NCBI GenBank assembly: GCA_013791955.1
Contig: VMSW01000007.1
Coordinates: 434,001-498,000 of the forward strand
Length of the DNA stretch: 64,000 nt
Origin: Propionicimonas sp.
GTDB taxonomy: Bacteria > Actinomycetota > Actinomycetes > Propionibacteriales > Propionibacteriaceae
Direction of reading: 5' to 3'
Every line of letters starts with the position of its first letter. Within the stretch, counting starts at the first letter, position 1. Below are positions 1 to 6,663 of this stretch, in pieces. Under the pieces are notes generated by a model that searched no databases, had not been told where the DNA came from, and was given only the letters and a program-made list of their open reading frames with translations. A program made the position numbers and the translations under genes.

Positions 1-324
1 GAGCAGGAGCAGGGTCCGCTGCGTCAGCGGGTCAGCGAGTTCAGAAACGCGCATCCTGACCGGGGGATTGGTGAAATCCTGGGCGGCCTGCCGTATCTCG
101 TTTGTCCGTGCTGGAGTGACGCCATCAACCTCGCCATCGCTCAGCCCTACCGCGACGGTGCCGCCTTCAGCGTTGGCAAAGGCAATCAGGGGCACCGCGA
201 GGTCGCGGGCTCTGATCCGGCCAGATTTGCGTTCGTACCACTGGCCTTCAGGCAGTTTCAGGAGCTGCGCTGCGACCAAGTCGGCGGGCAATGCCGGCGC
301 CTGATCTACCTCGGCTGAGAACAT
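1..324 (-). CDS. AlbA_2 (Schlafen-type) domain protein, 3' end cut by window edge
   Basis: Read by eye on the minus strand: an ATG at 324 opens 108 codons that run off the left edge. The visible part looks like the AlbA_2 (Schlafen AlbA-like) fold, with WYERKSGRI at residues 29-37, the helix DLAVPLIAFANAEGG at 41-55 and the strand TVAVGLSDG at 56-64. Proteins of this family are DNA/RNA-binding regulators or, in some defence and toxin contexts, nucleases; the C-terminal part that would decide is missing. The gene is preceded by a perfect 9-bp inverted repeat at 329-351, so it is probably repressed by itself or by another regulator. It may form a group with the HNH and NERD genes that follow. 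Domain call is good; function is open. Confidence 0.72.
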   Translation of the reverse strand, partial: MFSAEVDQAPALPADLVAAQLLKLPEGQWYERKSGRIRARDLAVPLIAFANAEGGTVAVGLSDGEVDGVTPARTNEIRQAAQDFTNPPVRMRVSELADPLTQRTLLLL

Positions 325-328
325 GCAT

Positions 329-351
329 CTACTGTAACCTTTTTACAGTAG
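329..351. promoter_or_regulatory. Operator-like palindrome upstream of the AlbA_2 gene
   Basis: CTACTGTAA, five bases, TTACAGTAG: a perfect 9-bp inverted repeat starting 5 bp upstream of the ATG at 324. Position and symmetry fit a dimeric repressor site covering the promoter or ribosome-binding region. It does not match the actinobacterial LexA box (TCGAAC-N4-GTTCGA). The binding protein is unknown. Confidence 0.6.
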
Positions 352-402
352 AAGTGGGTACCCCCGCCGGCGACAGCAATGAGGCCACGCCCGCGATGTG
401 CT

Positions 403-1284
403 TCAGGAAGCTCGATTGAGGAACTTCGAGAATCGCTGGGCTAGACGGTCTCGATCAGGCTGATCGGTGCGCCTGGAAGGCAGGATCAGCTTCGAGCCGT
501 GCATGTCTTGCAGACCATGGCGAAGCATCGGGCCGTCCACTTCTTCGAGTAGGACGTGGTCGATGCGCACCTCGTAGTCAGGTGAGATTCCAAGCATGTT
601 CTTGTCGTAGGCGGCGTGATGGATCTTGCACAGCGAAAGCCCATTGGACACCACGGGCACCCCCAGCTCGTCGGAATCGGGCGTGATGTGCGCCGCGTCC
701 AGCAGTTCGCCGTGGCTGAGCCGACAGATGGCGCACTTGGTTTGGTAGGCGGCGATCACTCGTCCACGGAAGTCCTTCTGGTGCAGGCGCTGCTTCATGA
801 TGCGCTCCGCATAGCGCCGCTCCGGTGCTGAGGCGTTCGACGAAGCCAGGAAGCGGACGCTCTCATCCAGGGTCAGCAAGAACTCGCGCTTCTCCATCAG
901 GTCGGCGACGACAAAGACCGGGGCGTGGGGGACGTACACGCCATCGCGGATCTTGCGCAGCAGGATGATCGGCAAGTTGAGTTCGTGAGCCCGGCGCAGT
1001 TTGGCGTTGTCGCCGTTGATCGAGCCTTCGCGGTAGGAGTAGTGAAACAGCCCGTCTTCCATTTCCCGGTCGGCGTAGGGGCTGTCTGGTGAACTGACCA
1101 CGCTGATGGTGGCCGCCATCTCGCGCGGGTTGCGGATACCGCGGGAACGATCGATCAGCGGCATCGTCTCCCCGTTGGGCATCGGGAAACTCAGCTCAGC
1201 GCGAGTAACGAAATCGCCGTTCCTGCTGGCGCGATCCAGCACAAAGCTGATGATCTCCTCGCGCAGTGGTTCGGCATTGCCCAC
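403..1284 (-). CDS. HNH endonuclease, COG3440-like predicted restriction nuclease
   Basis: A 293-residue protein with an N-terminal recognition-like domain (about 40-145, containing HYSYREGS and a VPHAPVFVVAD strand typical of COG3440 predicted restriction endonucleases) and a C-terminal HNH domain. The HNH metal and catalytic signature is complete: C184-x2-C187, AAHI 197-200, N214, C219-x2-H222-H223. Family members are thought to cut DNA, some of them modified DNA; the substrate here is not known. The start is GTG at 1284 with AGGA about 10 bases upstream. It is divergent from the NERD gene and points toward the AlbA_2 gene, with no methyltransferase beside it, so a modification-dependent nuclease is more likely than a classical restriction-modification pair. 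That last point is inference. Confidence 0.8.
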   Translation of the reverse strand: MGNAEPLREEIISFVLDRASRNGDFVTRAELSFPMPNGETMPLIDRSRGIRNPREMAATISVVSSPDSPYADREMEDGLFHYSYREGSINGDNAKLRRAHELNLPIILLRKIRDGVYVPHAPVFVVADLMEKREFLLTLDESVRFLASSNASAPERRYAERIMKQRLHQKDFRGRVIAAYQTKCAICRLSHGELLDAAHITPDSDELGVPVVSNGLSLCKIHHAAYDKNMLGISPDYEVRIDHVLLEEVDGPMLRHGLQDMHGSKLILPSRRTDQPDRDRLAQRFSKFLNRAS

Positions 1285-1401
1285 GGGTAAGTCCTAGCAG
1301 CTCGTGCCCTTCCTGGCGAGAGTCAGAGCCATTTCAAGCAATGGGTCGGCTATCCGCTTGAATGCGCGGGGGCGGGCTCACCGACCGAGCAAGATGGCAC
1401 G

Positions 1402-2325
1402 GTGACTACCGCCCCCACCGTCAAGAGAATGAAGCTGCGCTACGCAGGCACCTGCTCGCGGTGTGGCGTGGGCATCGGCGCCGGCGTCCTGGCCGACTAC
1501 GACCGTGAGGCCAAGACCGTCGCCTGTGTTGGCTGCGCTCCACGGGTTGCTCTTGCCGAGCCCGTCGAGCCGGCAGAGCCCGCCGAACTGACTGGTCCCG
1601 CTGAGCAGAGCCCGGCGCCACAGCACGCGATCACCCCGACCGAGCCAGTCACCCTGGACGCGGTTGACGGCCTGCCAGGTGCGTCGGCGCGCCGCGAGTT
1701 CGAGCGTCGCCACGATGCCCGCCAAGCTCGAGTGCAGGCGAATCACCCCAAGATCGGCAAGTTCCTGCTGGCCGTGTTCGACGACCCGCAGTCGATCAGG
1801 GCTTGGGAGGTGGGGGCAGTAGGGGAGCAAGCCCTTGGCGAAATGCTGGCCCGGTCCGCTGGCTCCGAGCTGCGAGTGCTCCACGATCGGCGCATTCCCA
1901 AAACCAGGGCCAACATCGATCACCTGGCCGTCTGCTCGAGTGGGGTCTATGTGATCGACGCCAAGCGCTACCGCGATTCCCGTCCCCAGCTTCGCCACTT
2001 TGGCGGGCTGCTTCGTCCGCGCGAAGAACTTCTCTACGTTGGCGGACGCGACCGCACCAAGCTAGTTGCGGGGATGCACAAGCAGCTTGGCTTAGTGAAG
2101 GCCGCGCTGGCCGACCGGCCCGAGGTGCCAGTGCACGGAGTCCTCTGCTTTCTCGACGCCGATTGGCCGGTGTTCGGCGGCTCCTTCGTGATCGGCGGGG
2201 TGCACGTCCTCTGGCCGAAGAAGCTGAGGGCGATGCTCACCGAGCCCGGCACCCTGGACGCAGACCAGATCGCCGACCTGCAATGGCAGTTACATGAAGC
2301 CTTCCCGCGGCAGAACGGCAAATAG
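1402..2325 (+). CDS. NERD (nuclease-related) domain protein with N-terminal zinc ribbon
   Basis: 307 residues from a GTG start. Residues 18-45 hold CSRC and CVGC, a four-cysteine zinc ribbon; residues 50-95 are a Pro/Glu-rich linker; residues 135-245 form a NERD domain with GEQALGEML at 141-149, NIDHLAV at 171-177 and VIDAKRY at 184-190. The D...DAK pattern is the active-site arrangement of the PD-(D/E)xK-like NERD family. NERD proteins are predicted nucleases or DNA-processing factors, mostly uncharacterised. The gene is divergent from the HNH nuclease (117-bp gap) and ends before a repeat cluster. The zinc ribbon plus NERD arrangement recurs in actinobacteria; its role is unknown. Confidence 0.8.
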   Translation: MTTAPTVKRMKLRYAGTCSRCGVGIGAGVLADYDREAKTVACVGCAPRVALAEPVEPAEPAELTGPAEQSPAPQHAITPTEPVTLDAVDGLPGASARREFERRHDARQARVQANHPKIGKFLLAVFDDPQSIRAWEVGAVGEQALGEMLARSAGSELRVLHDRRIPKTRANIDHLAVCSSGVYVIDAKRYRDSRPQLRHFGGLLRPREELLYVGGRDRTKLVAGMHKQLGLVKAALADRPEVPVHGVLCFLDADWPVFGGSFVIGGVHVLWPKKLRAMLTEPGTLDADQIADLQWQLHEAFPRQNGK

Positions 2326-2422
2326 GCGCGAAGAGTTGGTTCAGAGTGCGACCTGGATCTGGCGCGAGCGAGGTCTAGGTCGGATTTGGGACGGTGCGTG
2401 CACATCGGTGCGTGCGGTCGTG

Positions 2423-2522
2423 GACCCTTCGACAGGCTCAGGGAGCTAGGTTCAAGTTGGCTGAGCTTGTCGAAGCCCCAGACGCGCCCCTCCTGACCCT
2501 TCGACAGGCTCAGGGAGCTGGG
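2423..2522. repeat. Family-1 palindromic repeat cluster (3 copies)
   Basis: Two form-A copies (CCCTTCGACAGGCTCAGGG followed by AGCTG or AGCTA) flank one form-B copy (AGTTGGCTGAGCTTGTCGAAG). They fill the gap between the convergent NERD gene and the secreted protein gene. Each copy can fold into a short hairpin, so the cluster may help terminate transcription from both sides. Confidence 0.85.
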
Positions 2523-2529
2523 TTCGTGG

Positions 2530-3339
2530 TTAGCCGTTGATCATGGACTGGAGTTCGCCGACATCGAGGGTGCGGTTTCCGGTGTAGGTGTGGTTGAAGG
2601 TGCCGGAGTAGCCGTTGGTGGCCCAGTCGATTCGCCAGTGGGTGTCGGCGGTGACGGTGTAGGGGTGGCCTTTGGGGGAACGGGTTTCGTAGACATAGCC
2701 GCAGGTGGGCGAGGGCCTACCGGGTTTGTCGATGTGGGGCGGGTAGACGGTGGTGGTGGTGCAGGTCTTGGTCTGGCCGTCGCCCATGTTGAAGGTGGTG
2801 GATTGCCAGGTGGCTGTTAGTTGGAAGGTGAGTCCGTCGTGGTGGGCGGTGGTGGTGATGCGGGTGGGTTGATCTGTCCAGAGCCAGATGGGGAAACCGA
2901 CCGCGAGCATGTTCCATTCGTTGACTGATGGGTCTGGGCCGAAGCGTGGGGTCGGGTTGGGGAGTTTGAGTTTCGCGACGACTTTGCGGATTTGGCTCGC
3001 TGTTGGCTGCTGGGGGTCGGGGCTAGGAGTGCCGGGTTTGCGGGCGACGCACCAGTATTTGCCTTCCTTGACGCCGTGAGCTGAGCAGAGCTTGTCCAGC
3101 GGATCGGTCGTAGCCGTTGAGCCGGGATTGGGGTTGGTGGACGAGTCGGTGCTATTGGCGCCGGGAAGTGCTTTCTTTCGGCGCTTCTGCTTTCGCTGGT
3201 TGATGCCATCGATCCACCCCTTCTTGACGCTGACGGTAGGTCTTGGCTCGGGATTGGCAGTCTCGGCTCTCGTCAGCGTGATGGGTGCGAGGAGCAAGGC
3301 TGCGGTCAGGCCGACACTCGCAACAACTCGGATGCTCAT
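2530..3339 (-). CDS. Secreted protein of unknown function, Trp/Thr-rich C-terminal domain
   Basis: 269 residues from the ATG at 3339. Residues 1-25 are a Sec signal peptide ending in TRA. A basic, low-complexity stretch (about 40-75) leads into a domain of about 150 residues rich in Trp, Thr and Tyr, with cysteines near 87, 96, 187 and 201 that could pair outside the cell. The protein resembles small exported actinobacterial proteins that databases often mislabel as ATP/GTP-binding; no P-loop is present. A longer open frame upstream of this start overlaps the lipoprotein gene and was rejected. The ATG overlaps the TGA of the upstream lipoprotein as ATGA, which argues for translational coupling and a shared envelope role. 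The function is not recognised. Confidence 0.7.
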   Translation of the reverse strand: MSIRVVASVGLTAALLLAPITLTRAETANPEPRPTVSVKKGWIDGINQRKQKRRKKALPGANSTDSSTNPNPGSTATTDPLDKLCSAHGVKEGKYWCVARKPGTPSPDPQQPTASQIRKVVAKLKLPNPTPRFGPDPSVNEWNMLAVGFPIWLWTDQPTRITTTAHHDGLTFQLTATWQSTTFNMGDGQTKTCTTTTVYPPHIDKPGRPSPTCGYVYETRSPKGHPYTVTADTHWRIDWATNGYSGTFNHTYTGNRTLDVGELQSMING

Positions 3340-3917
3340 TCGCACGAGCTCACCGTCCCCTCGAAGCTCATGAAGCTGCTGATCTTGAGGCCGCCGTCGG
3401 TGTTCGAGAAGTACGCCCGCTCGAGCGAAATATTGCCTGCATAGGTGGTCTTCCCCTCCCGGAACACGATGCTGGTGCCATCGATGCAGGACTCGAGGGT
3501 GGCAACAGAATCGTTCTTGACCTCCTTTGTGGCGCGGCGGAGGTATACGAGCTTGAACGCCCCTTGGGTGATCACCGTCCCGTCGGCCTTCAGCCCTCGA
3601 TACGTGTCCGTCGCTTGCTTCAGTCCTTCTCCGGTCAGCGACTCCAGCATCACGGGCGTCGGCTCGGTGACCCCGCCAGCTCGATAGATCCGCTCGTCCT
3701 CGGCAAGGAACTTCCGGTAAACCGTCTCGGCTTCGGCGTAGAGCCGATCTTCTTTGAGCTTCTCCTCGTATTGCACCTGGTAGCAGGAGTAAGGAGTGCT
3801 GCCTTCCGATGGTGTGCAGAGATAGGTGGGCTGCCCGATCGGGTCGGGTTGGCTGCAGCCAGTGAGCAGTGTTGCGGCCAATGCCAGGCATACCAAAGCT
3901 GGTTTAGCGAGTGCCAC
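3336..3917 (-). CDS. Putative lipoprotein, coupled to a downstream secreted protein
   Basis: 193 residues starting at GTG 3917, with AGGAG seven bases upstream. The N-terminus is a lipoprotein signal peptide with lipobox LTGC and acylation site C21, so the mature protein should be anchored to the outer face of the membrane. The mature part has cysteines near residues 34, 45, 161 and 192, a charged helical section around 48-75, and no recognised domain. Its stop overlaps the start of the next gene by four bases, making a two-gene unit of exported proteins. No homologue of known function is recognised. Confidence 0.72.
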   Translation of the reverse strand: MALAKPALVCLALAATLLTGCSQPDPIGQPTYLCTPSEGSTPYSCYQVQYEEKLKEDRLYAEAETVYRKFLAEDERIYRAGGVTEPTPVMLESLTGEGLKQATDTYRGLKADGTVITQGAFKLVYLRRATKEVKNDSVATLESCIDGTSIVFREGKTTYAGNISLERAYFSNTDGGLKISSFMSFEGTVSSCE

Positions 3918-4092
3918 GAGTGACTCCTAGGGGTGATTGCGAGCCAGCTTTGCACAAGCGAAAACTGGTCACCACCCGAATTCCGGAGTTGTCCACAGGC
4001 AATTCCGATTTCGTACACCTGGCGCAGCTGCCCGGTTTTCGCTCCCCGCGGACAACATTGCCCCGACCGCTTCGACCATCAAGACTGGGGCC

Positions 4093-4776
4093 ATGAACGA
4101 AGGGGAAACCGACCACGCGAGCCACGCCCACCACGAGGCAGCCGCCGATCCCGAGGTAACGCCCCTCGACTTCTGGGAGGCCCGCTACTCCGGCGAAGAG
4201 CGAGTCTGGTCGGGCAAAGTGAATGTGTCCCTGGTCGATGCGGTCGCCGACCTGACTCCGGGACGATCAGTCGACCTCGGCTGTGGCGAAGGCGCCGACG
4301 TGCTCTGGCTGGCCGAACGCGGCTGGCAGGCCAGCGGGCTCGACATCTCGCCGACCGCCATCAACCGCGCCCGCCAAGAAGCTGATGCTCGCGGGCTCGG
4401 CCCCGAGCAGGCGAGTTTCGTCGTCACCGATCTGGCCACCTGGCAGCCCGAAGCCACCTACGACCTGGTCGGTGCCAGTTTCCTGCATTCGCCGGCACCG
4501 CTAGCCCGCGAGCAGATTCTGCGCCGGGCCGCGGCGGCCGTCCGTCCCGGCGGGCATCTGTTGGTGATCTCCCACGCGGCACCAGCCGATCCGAACGACG
4601 TTGCCCACCCCCACGCCGACCTCCATCACAGCCCCGAAAACGAATACCGCGAGCTGAAGCTCGACGAAACCGAATGGACGTTGGCTCTAGCCGGACGTCG
4701 CAACCGCATGGGCCGCAAACCAACCGGGGAGCCGATCGAAGTCGAAGACCTCATCGTGTTGGCTCGGCGCCGCTGA
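4093..4776 (+). CDS. Class I SAM-dependent methyltransferase, TehB-like
   Basis: 227 residues from the ATG at 4093; the open frame goes further upstream but family similarity begins near residue 25. Motif I is VDLGCGEGAD at 60-69, the ribose-binding acid is D84 in GLDIS, and the post-I and motif IV region (TYDLVGASFLH) is intact. The closest family pattern is TehB/ubiE-like small-molecule methyltransferases, sometimes linked to tellurite or thiopurine detoxification; the actual substrate is unknown. The N-terminal 20 residues are His-rich (DHASHAHH), which could bind a metal. It stands alone between the lipoprotein pair (divergent) and an unknown gene. Confidence 0.75.
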   Translation: MNEGETDHASHAHHEAAADPEVTPLDFWEARYSGEERVWSGKVNVSLVDAVADLTPGRSVDLGCGEGADVLWLAERGWQASGLDISPTAINRARQEADARGLGPEQASFVVTDLATWQPEATYDLVGASFLHSPAPLAREQILRRAAAAVRPGGHLLVISHAAPADPNDVAHPHADLHHSPENEYRELKLDETEWTLALAGRRNRMGRKPTGEPIEVEDLIVLARRR

Positions 4777-4879
4777 ACTGCTCGCCACCCAGGGCTGCGG
4801 CTTCCCACAACAACCAGACCAAATGTCAGCTCAACCGGCTAGCCTTCAAGTAGTGAAGTAGGAAGATCGGTGAACGGCG

Positions 4880-5737
4880 ATGGCTCAGCAGGTGCGGCCA
4901 GACGCTGTCGCCGCGCGCGCGTGGCAATCGGCTAGCTCAATCGTGCTGGCTTGGCCTGAGCTCACCATCTCCTGGGCCGACTGGTATGACCGTCCCGCCC
5001 ATTTGATCGTCCAATCGAGTTCTGGAGTCACGCTGCATTACGCCGGCGGCGAAGGTCCGGTGCTCACCGCGGACGGGGCCGAGGCGCAGCTGCGTTGGGC
5101 CGACGTCGAATACTTCGATCTCAGCAATCAGTTGGGCCTGGACTGGGCCGATCATTGGGGGCATCCGACGGTCCCGGTGCAGCCCACCGCGAAGTCGGCG
5201 ATCTATACCGCGATCGCCGCCCTGGTAGGCCCCGATGATGCCTGGACGGCGCGTCCGGCCAAGATTCTGTTCCGCACCGAAGACCCATTGGACGATCCGC
5301 TGGCGGTGTTTCGCCTACTCAGCGCCTTTCCGTCGCTGATGACCACCGTGCAGTGGTACGCCTCGCAGCTCAGCCTCGGCCTGCGCCGAGCCTCAGCCGG
5401 ACGTGAACTCGCCTGGCATGAGCCGCTGTGGCAGGTCTCGCGCAATGGCCAAGCGGTGGCCGTCCTCGATGAAGCCGGACGGGTGCACCTGGCGCGGGTT
5501 TCGACCAACGACGACAACCTCGCCGACCTGCTCGAACTCGTCGCCGACGATGCCGATTGGGTAGCCGGCGGCTTCTCCTTCGACATCTTGGCGGCCCTGG
5601 ACGGCCTCGACGGCGATGTGGATGCCCTGGTTGCCCTCATCGTGCCCGGCGCGCGGCATGCCTTCGGGCCCCGGCGCTCCTGGAGCCCAGCCGCCCCCGG
5701 TCAGGAGCCGGTGAATCCGCGCCGGTTGGAGCCCTGA
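4880..5737 (+). CDS. Hypothetical protein, 285 residues
   Basis: Not recognised. The ATG at 4880 follows GGAAG about 14 bases upstream. The protein is acidic and soluble-looking, with no signal peptide or membrane segment. It is rich in Trp in the first 110 residues (WADWYDR, RWADVEYFD, GLDWADHWGH) and has Leu/Asp-rich helices at 185-245 (NDDNLADLLELVADDADW), ending in a Pro/Arg-rich tail. The amino-acid composition and codon use match neighbouring real genes, and no competing frame is convincing. It lies between a methyltransferase and the convergent tspO-like gene. Confidence 0.6.
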   Translation: MAQQVRPDAVAARAWQSASSIVLAWPELTISWADWYDRPAHLIVQSSSGVTLHYAGGEGPVLTADGAEAQLRWADVEYFDLSNQLGLDWADHWGHPTVPVQPTAKSAIYTAIAALVGPDDAWTARPAKILFRTEDPLDDPLAVFRLLSAFPSLMTTVQWYASQLSLGLRRASAGRELAWHEPLWQVSRNGQAVAVLDEAGRVHLARVSTNDDNLADLLELVADDADWVAGGFSFDILAALDGLDGDVDALVALIVPGARHAFGPRRSWSPAAPGQEPVNPRRLEP

Positions 5738-5749
5738 GTCAAGCGAGGC

Positions 5750-5783
5750 CTGAGACGGCGCGGTCTTGGCCCGATGGTCTCAG
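5750..5783. terminator. Possible bidirectional terminator hairpin
   Basis: CTGAGAC at 5750-5756 pairs with GTCTCAG at 5777-5783, with an inner CGG/CCG pairing. It sits between two convergent genes and overlaps the stop of the TspO gene. No strong U-tract follows, so this is a weak call. Confidence 0.35.
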
Positions 5784-6349
5784 TCGTCTTTGAAATTGAG
5801 CCAGCACACCGTGCCAGCCAGGACGGTCGCGAACCCCGTCCAGAGTGCATAAGCGCCGAGCGCCCAACCGGCAGCGGGACGGGCATGTCCAGCTCGCTTG
5901 GCCAGGTCGAATGAGCTGATCGCCAGGACGCCAGCACCGGCCGTGGCGGCGCCGAGGTGATGCCAGCGGAAGAACAGCCAGCTCCAGAAGGCATTGAGGG
6001 CGAGGTTGGTAGCCAGCGCCTTGCGGTAGGCAGCGGCTTCTTCGGTCTCGCCGCGGCGCTCGAGCTCGTTGAGCACCGCGGTTGAGCTGACTGCGATGTC
6101 GGTGTAGAGGCCGCTCCACACCACCGGGAAGGCGATGCCCGGCGGCTGCCAGGTGGGCTTCTTCAGCTCGCGGTACCACTGGCCGTCCGGCTCGGTGGCC
6201 AGGGAGCCAGTCACGGCGGCCGCGCTCACCAGTGAACCGACGAAGATGGCATTGCCGGTCTTGTTCGGCCCTTTGATTTCGGTGGCGTTCTGCGTGGGGG
6301 CGGCTTTGGCGGGGTGGGTTTTGCGGGCATTCGCGCGGTTGGATCTCAT
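5780..6349 (-). CDS. TspO/MBR family tryptophan-rich membrane protein
   Basis: 189 residues from the ATG at 6349, chosen because AAGGAGG lies 5-6 bases upstream; longer open frames lack this. After a basic N-terminus of about 30 residues come five hydrophobic segments with the family hallmarks WYRELKKPTWQPPG (about 58-71), FPVVWSGLYTDIA (about 74-86) and ALNAFWSWLFFRWH (about 116-129). TspO proteins bind tetrapyrroles and cholesterol-like ligands and take part in porphyrin and redox-stress responses. No haem-biosynthesis gene is nearby. It converges on the unknown 285-aa gene. Confidence 0.85.
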   Translation of the reverse strand: MRSNRANARKTHPAKAAPTQNATEIKGPNKTGNAIFVGSLVSAAAVTGSLATEPDGQWYRELKKPTWQPPGIAFPVVWSGLYTDIAVSSTAVLNELERRGETEEAAAYRKALATNLALNAFWSWLFFRWHHLGAATAGAGVLAISSFDLAKRAGHARPAAGWALGAYALWTGFATVLAGTVCWLNFKDD

Positions 6350-6663
6350 CGGTCCTCCTTGACTCTCTCCAGCCTGCCAGCGCGATGGCGGGGTGGGGGC
6401 GGAGGCTGCGCATCCTTCGGTAGTTCTTCGGACGGCTGCCGCGCTGGTGGCGCGGCTGGGGTCGGCTCGTTGAGCAGGTTGGAACCAGGAGGCGTCAGTT
6501 GGCTGAGTCTGTCGAAGCCCTGGTGGGTTAGTTGGCTGAGCTCGTCGAAGCCCCGACAGGCCCACTGTCAAGGCTATTTGCGAGTTGTGGAAAAGGTTAC
6601 GAAGTTATCCACAGTATTAGTTCAGGTGTTCGAATTGGGCCGTTGTGGTGGCAGGCTTGAAGC
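6350..6663. other. Intergenic region between tspO-like and DUF222 genes
   Basis: A 314-bp divergent promoter region. Its middle (6496-6554) is occupied by repeats, described separately. The stretch from about 6555 to 6660 is less GC-rich (TTATCCACAG near 6606) and probably carries the promoter of the DUF222 gene; no clear -35/-10 pair is assigned. Confidence 0.5.
6496..6554. repeat. Family-1 palindromic repeats (2 form-B copies)
   Basis: Two direct copies of AGTTGGCTGAGnnnGTCGAAGCCC separated by about 10 bp. The variable bases (TCT and CTC) fall in the loop, while the GGCT/AGCC stem is unchanged in both. Confidence 0.8.

Noticed and set aside
2530-3891. A 453-codon minus-strand open frame covering both secreted proteins
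   Set aside because: Its first 180 codons run through the lipoprotein gene in another frame; the signal peptide and ATGA overlap at 3339 give a better start.
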